A stretch of 64,000 nt of DNA from Synechococcus sp. HJ21-Hayes (GCF_024345835.1 NZ_JAGQBW010000001.1:124001-188000); one strand, 5' to 3'; counted from the stretch's first letter, positions 1-9,916 are shown. Made by a program: numbers and translations. Notes: generated from the letters alone by a model not told the origin.

Positions 1-1
1 A

Positions 2-889
2 ATGCCAACCCTGTTGCGCAGTGATGCCCTCCTGGCCTGGCGGCGCCACCAGCTCCAGGACGGTGGCAACCCCAGCGATCTCGACTGGCTGCTTGACCTG
101 GCAGGAGGAGTGCGCTGGACCTTGCTGCAGCAGCTGCGGCTCAAACCTGATCAGAGCGTCACGCTGAGGTGCAGCCTCCCGGAGCTGGAAGAGCTCTGGC
201 GCCATCACCGCCTGCATCAAACCCCGCTGCAATATCTGGTGGGGGTCTGTCCCTGGCGGGACCTGGAGTTGCAGGTTGGCCCTGGCGTGCTGATTCCACG
301 CCAAGAAACGGAGCTTCTCGTGGAGTTAGCCCTTGAACACGCCCAAGGCGGGGAAAACGCCCCTTCCTCCCCCTGGGCCGATCTGGGCACAGGCTCAGGC
401 TGTCTTGCCGTTGCGATGGCCCGTGCCCTACCCAAGAGCCGTGGCTACGCCGTGGATGCATCAGAAGCAGCACTAACGCAGGCTGCAATCAACCTTGAGC
501 AACACCAGCTCAGCAAACGAGTGAGCCTGCACCAGGGCAGCTGGTGGGAGCCCCTACAGGCTCAATGGGGCCAACTCCAACTGGTGCTCTCCAATCCGCC
601 CTATGTCCCCACCGCGGTGTGGCAAGAATTGGAAGCAGTCGTGCGCAACCACGAGCCCAGTCTCGCCCTGGATGGAGGCGGCGATGGCCTCGATGCCATT
701 CGCACCATCGCCAGCGGCGCCCGGCAGGCCCTCGCCCCAGGCGGCTGGCTGTTGATGGAACACCACCACGACCAGAGCCAGGCCGTGGGCCAGTTGCTCG
801 CCCAAGCAGGTCTGATCAACATCCAGAACCACGCAGACCTGGAGGGCACCCTCCGCTTCGCCAGTGCCCAGCGAGCCAGCCATGTCTAG
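2..889 (+). CDS. prmC: Peptide chain release factor N5-glutamine methyltransferase PrmC (HemK)
   Basis: Class I SAM-dependent methyltransferase that methylates the Gln of the GGQ loop of release factors RF1/RF2. Seen: a helical N-terminal region (about residues 1-90), the motif PRQETE near residue 98, a SAM-binding DLGTGSG near 127 and the catalytic NPPYV near 200, which binds the target Gln amide. At 295 residues it is full length for the family. The ATG lies at base 2 of the window, so an upstream start cannot be excluded, although the N-terminus looks complete. Its stop codon overlaps the start of the following YrdC-domain gene, so the two are probably translationally coupled. Confidence 0.95.
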   Translation: MPTLLRSDALLAWRRHQLQDGGNPSDLDWLLDLAGGVRWTLLQQLRLKPDQSVTLRCSLPELEELWRHHRLHQTPLQYLVGVCPWRDLELQVGPGVLIPRQETELLVELALEHAQGGENAPSSPWADLGTGSGCLAVAMARALPKSRGYAVDASEAALTQAAINLEQHQLSKRVSLHQGSWWEPLQAQWGQLQLVLSNPPYVPTAVWQELEAVVRNHEPSLALDGGGDGLDAIRTIASGARQALAPGGWLLMEHHHDQSQAVGQLLAQAGLINIQNHADLEGTLRFASAQRASHV

Positions 890-1487
890 AGCGATGCCGA
901 TTCTGGAAGCCGAGCCCTTGGCCCTGAGCCTGCGCAATGGAGGGCCGGCCCTATTCCCCACCGACACCTTGCCCGCCTTGGCGGCCCGTCCGGAGGCCGC
1001 AGCGCAACTGTGGGAGCTCAAAGGGCGGCCAGCGCACAAGCCAGTGATCCTGATGGGATCCGATCCCGAAGAGCTGTTCTGCCTCCTCGGCAGCGTTGTG
1101 GAACAGGCCTGGAAAGACCTGGCCAAGATCCACTGGCCTGGTGCCCTCACCCTTGTGCTGCCAGCCAGAGGAACCGTGCTGGAGCAGCTTCATCCCGGCG
1201 GCACGAGCCTGGGGCTGCGGGTGCCGCAGTGCCGACAGGCCCTGGAGCTATTGGAGCTGAGCGGGCCCCTGGCCACCACCAGCGCCAATCGCTCCGGGGA
1301 GGCCCCTTGCCTTGAGGCCATTACTGCAGCCCGGTCGTTTCCGGGGGTGCCGCTGCTGGCACCCGTGCCCTGGCCGGAAGCGGCTGGTGTGGCAAGCACG
1401 GTGATGGCCTGGAGCGATACCGGCGCCTGGCAGCTTCTGCGCCCTGGTGCTGTGATGCCCGAGCTGCCCGGCGCACCCGCACCATGA
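882..1487 (+). CDS. Sua5/YciO/YrdC-domain protein, probable threonylcarbamoyl-AMP synthase
   Basis: A 201-residue YrdC-fold protein. The family makes threonylcarbamoyl-AMP from Thr, bicarbonate and ATP for the t6A modification of ANN-decoding tRNAs. Seen: PTDTLPALAA near the N-terminus, a K-x-RP-x2-KP substrate-binding segment and the TSANRSG loop. I chose the ATG at 882, which overlaps the prmC stop. A GTG at 864 and an ATG at 894 are alternatives. It has only the YrdC domain and lacks the C-terminal Sua5 domain, as in TsaC-type proteins. Pairing with prmC makes this a small translation-fidelity unit. YciO-like paralogues of unknown role cannot be excluded from sequence alone. Confidence 0.87.
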   Translation: MSRAMPILEAEPLALSLRNGGPALFPTDTLPALAARPEAAAQLWELKGRPAHKPVILMGSDPEELFCLLGSVVEQAWKDLAKIHWPGALTLVLPARGTVLEQLHPGGTSLGLRVPQCRQALELLELSGPLATTSANRSGEAPCLEAITAARSFPGVPLLAPVPWPEAAGVASTVMAWSDTGAWQLLRPGAVMPELPGAPAP

Positions 1488-1651
1488 TCTGGATGAGCCT
1501 GCTGCTGCTGGTTCTGTTGGGCCTGCACCACTGGCTGATGGAACCGCTCCTGCGGGCCGCCACCGCTGTGTTTGAGCTGAGCTGGCTGCCCTGGCTCCTG
1601 CTGGGACTGGTGGCCTGGGTACTGGCCGGCGGAACCCAGGCCAAGCGCTAA
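1484..1651 (+). CDS. Small two-helix membrane protein, 55 aa, unknown function
   Basis: This short frame starts with ATG overlapping the TGA of the YrdC gene (ATGA), a typical translational-coupling junction. The product has two hydrophobic stretches (about residues 4-16 and 36-49) separated by a short segment containing HHWLMEP, and ends in a basic QAKR tail, so it is probably an inner-membrane or thylakoid hairpin. I do not recognise a named family. The overlap, the clean stop and the codon use like its neighbours are the support for it being real. No function is assigned. Confidence 0.6.
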   Translation: MIWMSLLLLVLLGLHHWLMEPLLRAATAVFELSWLPWLLLGLVAWVLAGGTQAKR

Positions 1652-1706
1652 CGGCACAGCGACAACAAAGTCGGGGAGAGAAGGCTCGCGTGTCATTACC
1701 GGTCAT

Positions 1707-1734
1707 AAAAAAGCCCCCGGCCGAGGCCGGAGGC
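1707..1734 (-). terminator. Intrinsic terminator of psaAB
   Basis: On the minus strand a 10-bp GC-rich stem (one mismatch, GA loop; bases 1713-1734) is followed by six T residues (1707-1712 read as A on the plus strand). It lies 36 bp beyond the psaB stop and is oriented to end the psaA-psaB transcript. It may also block read-through from the converging prmC unit. Confidence 0.85.
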
Positions 1735-1769
1735 TTGAGTCGTCCCTCGAGGGGCAAGGGCTGAGCCGA

Positions 1770-3983
1770 TCAGCCGAACTTGCCAGAGGTGGAAGCGATC
1801 AGGAAGGCGGCGTAGGTCACGAAGTAGCCCACCGTGAAGTGAGCCAGACCAACCACACGGGCCTGAACGATCGAGAGAGCCACGGGCTTATCGCGCCAGC
1901 CCACCAGGTTGGCGAGCGGGGTGCGCTGATGCGCCCAGACGATGGTCTCGATCAGTTCCTGCCAGTAACCGCGCCAGGAGATCAGGAACATGAAGCCAGT
2001 GGCCCAGATCAGGTGACCGAACAGGAACATCCAAGACCAGACGGCCAGGTTGTTGCTGCCGAACGGGTTGTAGCCGTTGATCAGCTGAGAGGAGTTGAGC
2101 CACAGGTAGTCGCGGAACCAGCCCATCAGGTAGGTGCTGGATTCGTTGAACTGAGCCACGTTGCCCTGCCAGATGGCGAGGTGCTTCCAGTGCCAGTAGA
2201 AGGTGACCCAACCCACGGTGTTCAGGGCCCAGAAGACAGCCAGATAGAAGGCGTCCCAGGCTGAGATGTCGCAGGTACCGCCACGGCCGGGGCCGTCGCA
2301 GGGGAAGGAGTAGCCGAAGTCCTTTTTGTCGGGCATCAGCTTGGAACCCCGGGCATCCAGGGCACCCTTCACCAAGATCAGGGTGGTGGTGTGCAGACCC
2401 AGCGCGATGGCGTGGTGCACGAGGAAATCACCAGGACCGATTGGCAGGAACAGCTCGGTGCTGCCGTTGATCGCATCCAACCAGTAGTGGTCGCCGGCGA
2501 TGTTGGCAGAAGCCAGGCTGGCGGCACTGTTGGGGTTGGAGAGCAACACATCCATGCCATACATCGCCTTGCCGCTGGCAGCTTGGACGAACTGGGCAAA
2601 GACAGGCTCCACCAGGATCTGCTTCTCGGGGGTACCGAATGCCACGACAACGTCGTTGTGGACGTAGAGACCCAGGGTGTGGAAACCGAGGAACAGGGAA
2701 ACCCAGCTCAGGTGGCTGATGATGGCTTCCTTGTGCTCAAGCATCCGACCAAGAACGTTGTTCTTGTTGGCTTCAGGGTCGTAGTCGCGGATGAAGAAGA
2801 TCGCACCGTGAGCGAAGGCACCGCACATCAGGAAGATGGCGATGTACTGGTGGTGGGTATACAGCGCAGCTTGCGTGGTGTAGTCCTTCGCGATGAACGC
2901 GTAGGAAGGCATCGCATACATGTGCTGGGCCACCAGGCTCGTCACCACACCAAGGGAGGCAAGAGCCAGACCCAGTTGGAAGTGCAGTGAGTTGTTGATG
3001 GTGTCGTAGAGACCCTTGTGGCCAGCGCCCAGGTCACCAGGGGTGCCCTTGGGGGGGTTATGGGCTTCGAGGATCTCGCGGATCGAGTGACCGATACCGA
3101 AGTTGGTGCGGTACATGTGGCCGGCGATCACAAAGATGCAACCGATGGCCAGGTGGTGATGGGCGATGTCCGTGAGCCACAGGGCTTCACTCTGGGGGTG
3201 GAAACCACCGAGGAAGGTGAGGATCGCGGTGCCGGAACCGGTGGCGGTGCCGAACACTTGATTCAGGGAATCAGGGTTCTGGGCATACACACCCCAGTTG
3301 CCGGTGAAGAACGGAGCCAGACCAGCGGGGTGAGGCAGCACATTCAGGAAGTTGTCCCAACCCACGTGCTGACCACGGGACTCAGGAATAGCCACGTGGA
3401 CCAGGTGACCGGCCCAGGCAATGGAGCTGAAACCGAACAGAACCGCCAGGTGGTGGTTGAGACGGGATTCAGCGTTTTTGAACCAGGCCAGGGAAGGCCG
3501 GAACTTGGGCTGAAGGTGGAGCCAGCCAGCGAACAGGGCCCAGGCCGACAGGATCATCATGAAGATGGAACCCTGATACAGCTCGGCGTTGGTGCGCATA
3601 CCGATGGTGTACCACCAGTGGTACACGCCGGAGTACGCAATGTTCACCGGGGAAGAGGCACCAGCCTGGGTGAAGGCGGTGATGGCACCTTGGCCGAAGT
3701 GGGGATCCCAGATCGCGTGAGCGATAGGACGGACATGCAGAGGATCGGCGACCCACTGCTCAAAGTTGCCCTGCCAGGCGACGTGGAACAGGTTGCCCGA
3801 AACCCAGAGGCCGATGATCGCGAGGTGACCGAAGTGGGTGGAGAAGAGCTTTTGGTAAAGCTTCTCCTCCGTCATTCCGTCATGGCTCTCGAAGTCGTGA
3901 GCCGTGGCGATCCCGTACCAAATACGACGGGTTGTCGGGTCCTGTGCCAGACCCTGGCTGAACGAAGGAAATTTCGTTGCCAT
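1770..3983 (-). CDS. psaB: Photosystem I P700 apoprotein A2 PsaB
   Basis: Core subunit of photosystem I. With PsaA it binds P700, the electron-transfer chlorophylls, the phylloquinones and the FX 4Fe-4S cluster in the thylakoid membrane. Seen: 737 residues, the family length; the FX-binding loop [18 protein letters not shown] carrying two ligand cysteines; and many His-containing transmembrane helices such as [10 protein letters not shown] and [14 protein letters not shown]. It lies 19 bp downstream of psaA on the same strand and ends in an intrinsic terminator, so psaA-psaB form a two-gene operon. No truncation or unusual residue is evident. Confidence 0.99.
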   Translation of the reverse strand: MATKFPSFSQGLAQDPTTRRIWYGIATAHDFESHDGMTEEKLYQKLFSTHFGHLAIIGLWVSGNLFHVAWQGNFEQWVADPLHVRPIAHAIWDPHFGQGAITAFTQAGASSPVNIAYSGVYHWWYTIGMRTNAELYQGSIFMMILSAWALFAGWLHLQPKFRPSLAWFKNAESRLNHHLAVLFGFSSIAWAGHLVHVAIPESRGQHVGWDNFLNVLPHPAGLAPFFTGNWGVYAQNPDSLNQVFGTATGSGTAILTFLGGFHPQSEALWLTDIAHHHLAIGCIFVIAGHMYRTNFGIGHSIREILEAHNPPKGTPGDLGAGHKGLYDTINNSLHFQLGLALASLGVVTSLVAQHMYAMPSYAFIAKDYTTQAALYTHHQYIAIFLMCGAFAHGAIFFIRDYDPEANKNNVLGRMLEHKEAIISHLSWVSLFLGFHTLGLYVHNDVVVAFGTPEKQILVEPVFAQFVQAASGKAMYGMDVLLSNPNSAASLASANIAGDHYWLDAINGSTELFLPIGPGDFLVHHAIALGLHTTTLILVKGALDARGSKLMPDKKDFGYSFPCDGPGRGGTCDISAWDAFYLAVFWALNTVGWVTFYWHWKHLAIWQGNVAQFNESSTYLMGWFRDYLWLNSSQLINGYNPFGSNNLAVWSWMFLFGHLIWATGFMFLISWRGYWQELIETIVWAHQRTPLANLVGWRDKPVALSIVQARVVGLAHFTVGYFVTYAAFLIASTSGKFG

Positions 3984-4002
3984 TGGGGGAGGTCAGGAAA
4001 GG

Positions 4003-6306
4003 TCAGCCGACCGCAATGATGCGGGCCAGGAAGAAGGACCAGGTGGTCGCGATACCGCCCAGCAGATAGTGGGCAACACCAACGGCACGACCCTGGGTGA
4101 TGGAGAGCGCCCGCGGCTGAATGGCGGGAGCAACCTTCAGCTTGTTGTGAGCCCAGACGATGGACTCAATCAGTTCTTGCCAGTAGCCGCGGCCGCTGAA
4201 CAGGAACATCAGGCTGAACGCCCAAACGAAGTGGGCACCCAGGAACATCAGACCGTAGGCACTGGTGGCAGAGCCATAGCTGTTGATCACCTGTGCGGCC
4301 TGAGCCCACAGGAAATCGCGCAGCCAGCCGTTGATCGTGATGGCGCTCTGGGCAAAGTTGCCGTTGGTGATGTGGGACACGGAACCGTCAGCGTTGACGG
4401 TGCCCCACACGTCGCTCTGCATCTTCCAGGAGAAGTGGAAGATGACGATGGACAGGGAGTTGTACATCCAGAACAGGCCCAGGAACACATGGTCCCAAGC
4501 CGAAACCTGGCAAGTACCGCCACGGCCGGGGCCGTCGCAGGGGAAGCGGAAGCCCAGGTTCGCCTTGTCGGGAACGAGGCGGGAGCTACGCGCATACAGC
4601 ACACCCTTCAGCAGGATCAGCACGGTGACGTGGATCGTGAAGGCGTGAATGTGGTGGACCATGAAGTCGGCCGTTCCCAGGGGGATCGGACCGGCGGCCA
4701 CCTTGCCGCCAACGGCCACAACAGAACCGTTGAACACTTCGCTCACACTCGCCAGAGCGTTGGGAGCGGTGCTGCCGGCAGCAGCGGCATGCAGACCCTG
4801 GATCCACTGCGCGAAGACGGGCTTCAGGGCAATGGCGGAGTCGCTGAACATGTCCTGGGGACGGCCCAGGGCACGCATGGTGTCGTTGTGGATGTACAGG
4901 CCAAAGCTGTGGAAGCCGAGCCAGATGCACACCCAGTTGAGGTGGCTGATCAGGGCATCGCGGGCCTTGAGCACCCGGTCGAGCACGTTGTCCACGTGCT
5001 TGGCGGGGTCGTAGTCGCGAATCATCGCGATGGCGGCGTGGGCGCCAGCACCAACGATCAGGAAACCACCGATCCAGGTGTGGTGGGTGAAGATCGACAG
5101 CTGGGTGGGGTAGTCGATGCCGATGTAGGGATACGGAGGCATCGCATACATGTGCTGAGCCACGATGATGCTCAGCGAGCCCAGCAGGGCCAGGTTCACA
5201 GCCAACTGGGCGTGCCAGCTGGTGGTCATGAACTCGTAGAGGCCGTCATGACCCTTGGAGGCCGGGAACAGCAGGGGGTCGCCCTTCTGGCCCTCGAGGA
5301 TCTCCTTGATGCTGTGGCCGATGCCCCAGTTAGTCCGGTACATGTGACCGGCCACGATGAAGAGCACCGCGATCGCCAGGTGGTGGTGAGCGATGTCGCT
5401 CATCCACAGGCTGCCGGTTACAGGATTAAGGCCACCCTTGAAGGTGAGGAAATCGCTGTAAGCCGCCCAGTTACCGGTGAAGAAGGCATTGATGCCGGCA
5501 CCGAAACCAGGGAACAGCTGGGCGATGAGGTCCTGATTCAGGAACTCGTGGGGCAGAGGGATGTCCGCATAGGTGGCGATGGTCTTGCCATTGAGCACCA
5601 GCGGCTTGCCGGCGTCGATGGCATCCATCAGCGCGGTGGTGGGCAGAGACACATGGATCAGGTGACCCGCCCAGGAGAGGGAGCCCAGACCAAGCAGACC
5701 GGCCAGATGGTGGTTGAGCATCGACTCAACGTTCTGGAACCACTCGAGCTTGGGAGCTGCCTTGTGGTAGTGGAAGACGCCCGCATTGAGCATCAGGCCG
5801 GCCATCACCAGAGCACCGATGGCCAGGGCCATCAGCTGCGTTTCGTTGGTGATGCCCCAGGCCCTCCACACATGGAAGAGACCGGAGGTGATCTGAATGC
5901 CGTGGAAACCGGCACCCATGTCGCCATTCAGGATTTCTTGGCCGAAAACAGGCCAAACCACCTGCGCACTGGGTTTCACGTGCGTGGGGTCGGCCAGCCA
6001 GCCGGAGTAATTGGAGAAGCGAGCGCCGTGGAAGAAGGCACCGCTCAGCCAAATGAAGATGACGGCCAGATGACCGAAGTGGGCCGAAAAGATCTTTCGG
6101 CTGACCTCTTCGAGATCACTGGTGTGGCTGTCGAAGTCGTGAGCGTTGGCGTGGAGGTTCCAAACCCAGGTGGTGGTTTTGGGACCTTTGGCGAGGCTGC
6201 GATCGAAATGGCCGGGCTTGCCGAACAGTTCGAAGGTGGCCGGGTTGTTCACCCGGTCGACCTGGGCTTTCGCCGTTTTCCCACGCTCTGGTGGGCTGAT
6301 GGTCAT
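4003..6306 (-). CDS. psaA: Photosystem I P700 apoprotein A1 PsaA
   Basis: Partner of PsaB in the photosystem I heterodimer, holding P700 and half of the FX cluster. Seen: 767 residues; the FX loop [18 protein letters not shown]; the conserved [11 protein letters not shown] and [14 protein letters not shown] helices; and a C-terminal [14 protein letters not shown] segment. The ATG at 6306 is preceded on the minus strand by GAGGAACG about 11 nt upstream, a plausible ribosome-binding site. The spacer to the divergent lipoprotein gene is long (445 bp) and contains candidate light-regulation signals, consistent with tight light control of psaAB. Confidence 0.99.
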   Translation of the reverse strand: MTISPPERGKTAKAQVDRVNNPATFELFGKPGHFDRSLAKGPKTTTWVWNLHANAHDFDSHTSDLEEVSRKIFSAHFGHLAVIFIWLSGAFFHGARFSNYSGWLADPTHVKPSAQVVWPVFGQEILNGDMGAGFHGIQITSGLFHVWRAWGITNETQLMALAIGALVMAGLMLNAGVFHYHKAAPKLEWFQNVESMLNHHLAGLLGLGSLSWAGHLIHVSLPTTALMDAIDAGKPLVLNGKTIATYADIPLPHEFLNQDLIAQLFPGFGAGINAFFTGNWAAYSDFLTFKGGLNPVTGSLWMSDIAHHHLAIAVLFIVAGHMYRTNWGIGHSIKEILEGQKGDPLLFPASKGHDGLYEFMTTSWHAQLAVNLALLGSLSIIVAQHMYAMPPYPYIGIDYPTQLSIFTHHTWIGGFLIVGAGAHAAIAMIRDYDPAKHVDNVLDRVLKARDALISHLNWVCIWLGFHSFGLYIHNDTMRALGRPQDMFSDSAIALKPVFAQWIQGLHAAAAGSTAPNALASVSEVFNGSVVAVGGKVAAGPIPLGTADFMVHHIHAFTIHVTVLILLKGVLYARSSRLVPDKANLGFRFPCDGPGRGGTCQVSAWDHVFLGLFWMYNSLSIVIFHFSWKMQSDVWGTVNADGSVSHITNGNFAQSAITINGWLRDFLWAQAAQVINSYGSATSAYGLMFLGAHFVWAFSLMFLFSGRGYWQELIESIVWAHNKLKVAPAIQPRALSITQGRAVGVAHYLLGGIATTWSFFLARIIAVG

Positions 6307-6751
6307 CGAGACGTTCCTCGAGGGACGGGGTCGAGGTGGAGGTCCACCCCTCCGGACTGAGCAGAAACCCAGGCCGGTGGAGCCGCAAGAGCGAGCTCAG
6401 CCGAGGCCGAACGCACCCATGGGCGCCAATCAGAACAGGGCCACAGCCGAGGCCGAGACCGCTTGCCCCGACTGGAGCTCGGGCCCCAAAAAGGGGACCG
6501 CTGGCGGAAGTATAAAAGTGAATTCGGGCCCCCTTGGGCCGGCAGTTACAAAGGTTCAATCCGGGGCCCCTCCAGTCAGGGCCTGAGCTCTCGAGCGGAG
6601 AAGCAATCATCCTGAAAACGGTTTTTGAGAGCACTCATTTACTCTCAAGCGGCATATTTTTGAATCGTTTCTATTGCTCTTTTCTGCAGCCTGGCCACCA
6701 CACTGCAGAATGTGCTCAGAAACGCTCCCATATAGAAGAGGAGACATCGGG
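6307..6751. other. Long divergent spacer between psaA and the lipoprotein gene
   Basis: This 445-bp spacer must hold the psaAB promoter and leader (minus) and the promoter of the lipoprotein-cobJ unit (plus). Bases about 6605-6690 are strikingly AT-rich (roughly 40% GC by eye) in a GC-rich window. They contain an inverted repeat TTGAGAG-N10-CTCTCAA at 6625-6648. I see no ORF, tRNA or obvious structured RNA in it. Confidence 0.8.
6509..6552 (-). promoter_or_regulatory. Candidate psaA promoter: -10 TATACT with upstream HLR1-like half-site
   Basis: Minus-strand TATACT (6514-6509) is a good -10 element about 200 nt upstream of psaA and has no convincing -35. About 30 bp upstream lies GTTACAAA (6545-6552 on the plus strand), matching one repeat of the HLR1 consensus (K)TTACAWW bound by RpaB in cyanobacteria. 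A second repeat is degenerate at best. Lack of a -35 plus an HLR1-type site is known for light-regulated PSI genes. The assignment here is inference. Confidence 0.35.
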
Positions 6752-8089
6752 ATGCTGGCAGCGCCGCTGCGGGGTCTGATCGCCTTGGTACTGATGGCAC
6801 TGACAGTGCTAGGCGGCGGCTGCAGCCGAACCAGCGCTCCACCAGCAGCGCCCGTCCCGCTGGCGGTCACCGCGCCCAACGGCAACCTCCAGGAGGTGCC
6901 CCCCCCTGGCGCCGTGCAACAACTCAGCGAACGGCTGAGGGAACGGCAACCACGGGTCAACGTGCTGGCACCAGCCGATGGCACCGTGCTGCCCGCTGGG
7001 CCGTGGGCCCTCAAGCTGCGGGTGAGCGATTGGCCCCTGGCGGACGCCGGCGAGCTGGGCCTGGGCCCCCATCTGGTGGTGCAGATCGATGGGGAGACCC
7101 CCCTGCGCCTGAGTAGTGAAGCCGCCGCTGCCAACGTGCCGCTCCCCGAGCTCAGCCCAGGCAGTCATCGCGTCACCGTCTACGCGGCCAGGCCCTGGGG
7201 TGAAGCGGTGAAATCGCCCGGGGCCAGCACCCAGATCCGGGTGCACCGGGTGGCGGCCAATCCGCCCGAACTGCCCGCCACGGGCAGCCCCCAGCTCATT
7301 GCCAGCAGCCCCAACGGCCACGCCGGGGCGGAGCCTGTGCTGGTGGATTGGCTGCTGTTTGATGCCCCACTGCAGCGCCTCCGCGACGACGACGGCCGCT
7401 GGCGGCTGCGGGTGAGCGTGAACGGGGACAGCTTTCTGGTCGACCGGCAGACGCCCCTGTGGCTGAAGGGCTTCCGCAACGGCAGCAATGCCGTGCAGCT
7501 GGAGTTGCTGGATGGCCGTGGCGAACCCTTGAACCCGCCCTTCAACAGCCTGGTTGAAGAGGTAGTGATCCAGAACAGCCAGCGGGCCGCATGGCAAAAG
7601 CCAGGCCTGAGCAACGAGGAGCTGGACCGCCTGAGCGGCGTTGCCCCAGCGGCAGCACTGCCAGCACCGGTAGCGGCGAGCGAGCCGGAGCCGGAGCCGG
7701 AGCCGGAAACCCAACCCGAACCGGAAATCCCACCCGCGCTGCAACCCGAACCCGAACCGCCGGTATCGCTCCCCGAGAGCCTCACAACAGACACCAGCGA
7801 CACCAGCCCTGAAACCGATGCCGCCGGGCCGGGCCCCGACGATAGGTCGGAGAACACCAGCAGCAGCTCCACGGCTGCGCACCAGCCTGAAGCCGAGACG
7901 CCAGCTCCAGAGCCACCACCACAGGCGTCCGCCCCCGTGGTGACTGTGCCGACAGCCCCGCCCGATCGCATTGCCCCCAGCAGCACCCTCAAGGGTTCGG
8001 CCCGGGATCAGGTGAATACCGATGGCTCCCTGCTGAAACCCAAGCCGTCGGGTCCTCTGGCCGGGCTGCGCGAGAAGCTGCAGGGATGA
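6752..8089 (+). CDS. Putative lipoprotein with Pro/Glu-rich C-terminal half
   Basis: A 445-residue protein of unknown function. Seen: an N-terminal hydrophobic segment (residues 8-22) ending GGGC, with Cys24 as a possible lipidation site (an imperfect lipobox); a globular region with two similar beta-rich segments (about 55-150 and 180-280); then a low-complexity tail from about residue 305, very rich in Pro and Glu (PEPEPEPE type) and later Ser/Thr. I chose the ATG at 6752 because it follows an AGAGGAG ribosome-binding site and begins a signal-like sequence; the frame is open further upstream. Its stop overlaps the cbiG-cobJ start (ATGA). The extended tail could span periplasm or wall. Function unknown. 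Confidence 0.75.
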   Translation: MLAAPLRGLIALVLMALTVLGGGCSRTSAPPAAPVPLAVTAPNGNLQEVPPPGAVQQLSERLRERQPRVNVLAPADGTVLPAGPWALKLRVSDWPLADAGELGLGPHLVVQIDGETPLRLSSEAAAANVPLPELSPGSHRVTVYAARPWGEAVKSPGASTQIRVHRVAANPPELPATGSPQLIASSPNGHAGAEPVLVDWLLFDAPLQRLRDDDGRWRLRVSVNGDSFLVDRQTPLWLKGFRNGSNAVQLELLDGRGEPLNPPFNSLVEEVVIQNSQRAAWQKPGLSNEELDRLSGVAPAAALPAPVAASEPEPEPEPETQPEPEIPPALQPEPEPPVSLPESLTTDTSDTSPETDAAGPGPDDRSENTSSSSTAAHQPEAETPAPEPPPQASAPVVTVPTAPPDRIAPSSTLKGSARDQVNTDGSLLKPKPSGPLAGLREKLQG

Positions 8090-9882
8090 CCGAACGCCTT
8101 CGCTGGGGTTTTGCCCTGAGCAACAACGCCCTTCCCCTGCTGCGCCGCCTACTGAACGCCGGCCTGATCGACCGGATCGCCCTGCCGCCGAACGGCTCCG
8201 AAACTGATCCTGCCTGGAGCAGCCGCGGCGTGGCCGAGCTGCTCAGCGCCGAGTGGCAGCAGAGCAGCGCCTTTGTGGCCGTGGGGGCATGCGGTGCCAT
8301 CACCAGGCTGATCGCACCGTTACTGGGCCATAAATCTGCGGATCCAGCGGTCGTGGTGCTTGATCCCCAAGGACGCTTTGCCATCCCGCTGCTGGGTGGT
8401 CACGCCGCCGGCGGCGAAGCCCTGAGCGAGCAGATCGCGGCGCTGCTGGGAGGCGCCGCGGTGCTCACCGGCGCCTGCAGGAGCGAGGGGCGCCTGGCCC
8501 TGGACAGCTTCGGCGAGGCCTGGGGCTGGCGGCGAGGCAGCGGCCCCTGGGATGTGCTGATGAAGCAAGCCCAGCGACAAGCCCCGATCCAGGTGGCGCA
8601 GACGGGGGGCAACAACCGCTGGCAGCAACTGGACGGAGCTCCCTCCACAGCGTCGTCCAGCTCGGCACCCGACCTGGTGATCGGCAACGCCCCCACGGCC
8701 GCCTGCAACTGGCATCCCCCCAGCTTGTGGCTGGGCATGGGCTGCGAGCGCGGCACCAGCCTCAGCCTGCTGGACCGCTGCGTCGACGCCACCTTGGCCG
8801 AACTGAACCTGGCGCCAGAGGCCGTGGCCGGGGTGGCCACGGCCGATCGCAAGGCCGATGAGCCAGCCCTGCTGGACCTTGCCCAGCGGCGGGGCTGGCC
8901 GCTGCGCTGCTTCCCCGCCGAGCAGCTGGCGGCGGTGACCGTGCCCAACCCATCCGCAGCGGTGGCTGCCGAATTGGGCACCGCCAGCGTGGCTGAGGCT
9001 GCCGCCCTACTAGCGGCAGGCCCTGCCGCCCAGCTGCGGGCGGAGAAGCGGATCGAGCGGGCACAACCTGGCGAACAGGGGGCCGCCACCCTGGCCATCG
9101 GCCAGGCGGCCAGCCAATGGGCTCCAGCCAGGGGCCAGCTGCATCTAATCGGCAGTGGTCCCGGCAGCCTGGATCTGCTCACCTCGGATGCACGCCGCGC
9201 CCTAGCCGAGAGCTGCGTGTGGGTGGGCTACGGCCTCTACCTGGATCTGCTGGAACCCCTGCGACGCCCCGATCAACTGCGCAGCGACGGTCAGCTCACC
9301 CAGGAACGGGAGCGCTGCCGCGAGGCCCTCGAGCTGGCCTGCCAGGGGCTCACCGTGGCGCTGATCTCCTCAGGCGACAGCGGCATCTATGGCATGGCTG
9401 GCCTGGCCCTGGAGCAGTGGATGGCCCTGGACCCCGGTGATCGCCCTGCCTTCACGGTGCATCCAGGCATCTCGGCCCTGCAGCTGGCCGCCGCCCGGGC
9501 CGGTGCTCCGCTGATGCACGATTTCTGCACCGTGAGCCTCAGCGATCGCCTCACCCCCTGGGCCGTGATCGAGAAGCGCCTGCAGGCGGCGGCAGCGGGG
9601 GATTTCGTGGTGGCGCTGTACAACCCCCGCTCCATGGGTCGCGACTGGCAACTGGGCCGGGCCCGGGAGCTGCTGCTGGAGGCGCGTCCGCCAGGCACGC
9701 CGGCGGTACTCGCCCGCCAGCTGGGCCGGCCTGAAGAGGCGGTGAGCCTCCACACCCTGGGCGACCTGCCGCTCGATCAGGTGGACATGCTCACCTTGGT
9801 GCTGATCGGCAACAGCACCAGCCGTGTGCAGGGCGGACGCATGGTGACCCCGCGGGGCTATCCCGGCGCCGAGCTCGGCTGA
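8086..9882 (+). CDS. cobJ: CbiG-CobJ fusion: cobalt-precorrin-5A hydrolase / precorrin-3B C17-methyltransferase
   Basis: A bifunctional cobalamin (pseudocobalamin) biosynthesis enzyme of 598 residues. The N-terminal ~340 residues are CbiG-like (GACGAITR, LLGGHAAGGEALS, then GMGCERGTS and a KADEP...PNPS region), expected to open the delta-lactone ring. From about residue 348 a CobJ/CbiH SAM-dependent methyltransferase begins (LHLIGSGPGSLDLLT, SSGDSGIYGMA), which methylates C17 during ring contraction. The two steps are close together in the anaerobic-type pathway, so the fusion is functionally sensible; it is known from cyanobacteria. It overlaps the upstream lipoprotein gene by 4 bp and ends just before a symmetric terminator. 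Confidence 0.93.
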   Translation: MTERLRWGFALSNNALPLLRRLLNAGLIDRIALPPNGSETDPAWSSRGVAELLSAEWQQSSAFVAVGACGAITRLIAPLLGHKSADPAVVVLDPQGRFAIPLLGGHAAGGEALSEQIAALLGGAAVLTGACRSEGRLALDSFGEAWGWRRGSGPWDVLMKQAQRQAPIQVAQTGGNNRWQQLDGAPSTASSSSAPDLVIGNAPTAACNWHPPSLWLGMGCERGTSLSLLDRCVDATLAELNLAPEAVAGVATADRKADEPALLDLAQRRGWPLRCFPAEQLAAVTVPNPSAAVAAELGTASVAEAAALLAAGPAAQLRAEKRIERAQPGEQGAATLAIGQAASQWAPARGQLHLIGSGPGSLDLLTSDARRALAESCVWVGYGLYLDLLEPLRRPDQLRSDGQLTQERERCREALELACQGLTVALISSGDSGIYGMAGLALEQWMALDPGDRPAFTVHPGISALQLAAARAGAPLMHDFCTVSLSDRLTPWAVIEKRLQAAAAGDFVVALYNPRSMGRDWQLGRARELLLEARPPGTPAVLARQLGRPEEAVSLHTLGDLPLDQVDMLTLVLIGNSTSRVQGGRMVTPRGYPGAELG

Positions 9883-9896
9883 GCGACCCGAGATAA

Positions 9897-9916
9897 AGGC
9901 CTGGGGAACCAGGCCT
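9897..9916. terminator. Symmetric terminator between cobJ and tRNA-Pro
   Basis: A perfect 8-bp stem AGGCCTGG/CCAGGCCT with a GGAA tetraloop. Read on the minus strand it is followed by TTTATCTC, so it best serves as the tRNA-Pro terminator. It lies 15 bp after the cobJ stop and could also end that transcript, though the plus-strand T tract is poor. Confidence 0.7.

Noticed and set aside
3904-6360. 818-codon open frame antisense to psaA
   Set aside because: It mirrors psaA/psaB codons, has a composition skewed to Gly, Val, His and Gln, and shows no domain. It arises from high GC third-position bias.
7680-7770. Short tandem repeat in the PEPEPE-coding stretch
   Set aside because: It is a codon-level consequence of the Pro/Glu-rich protein segment, not an independent DNA repeat element.
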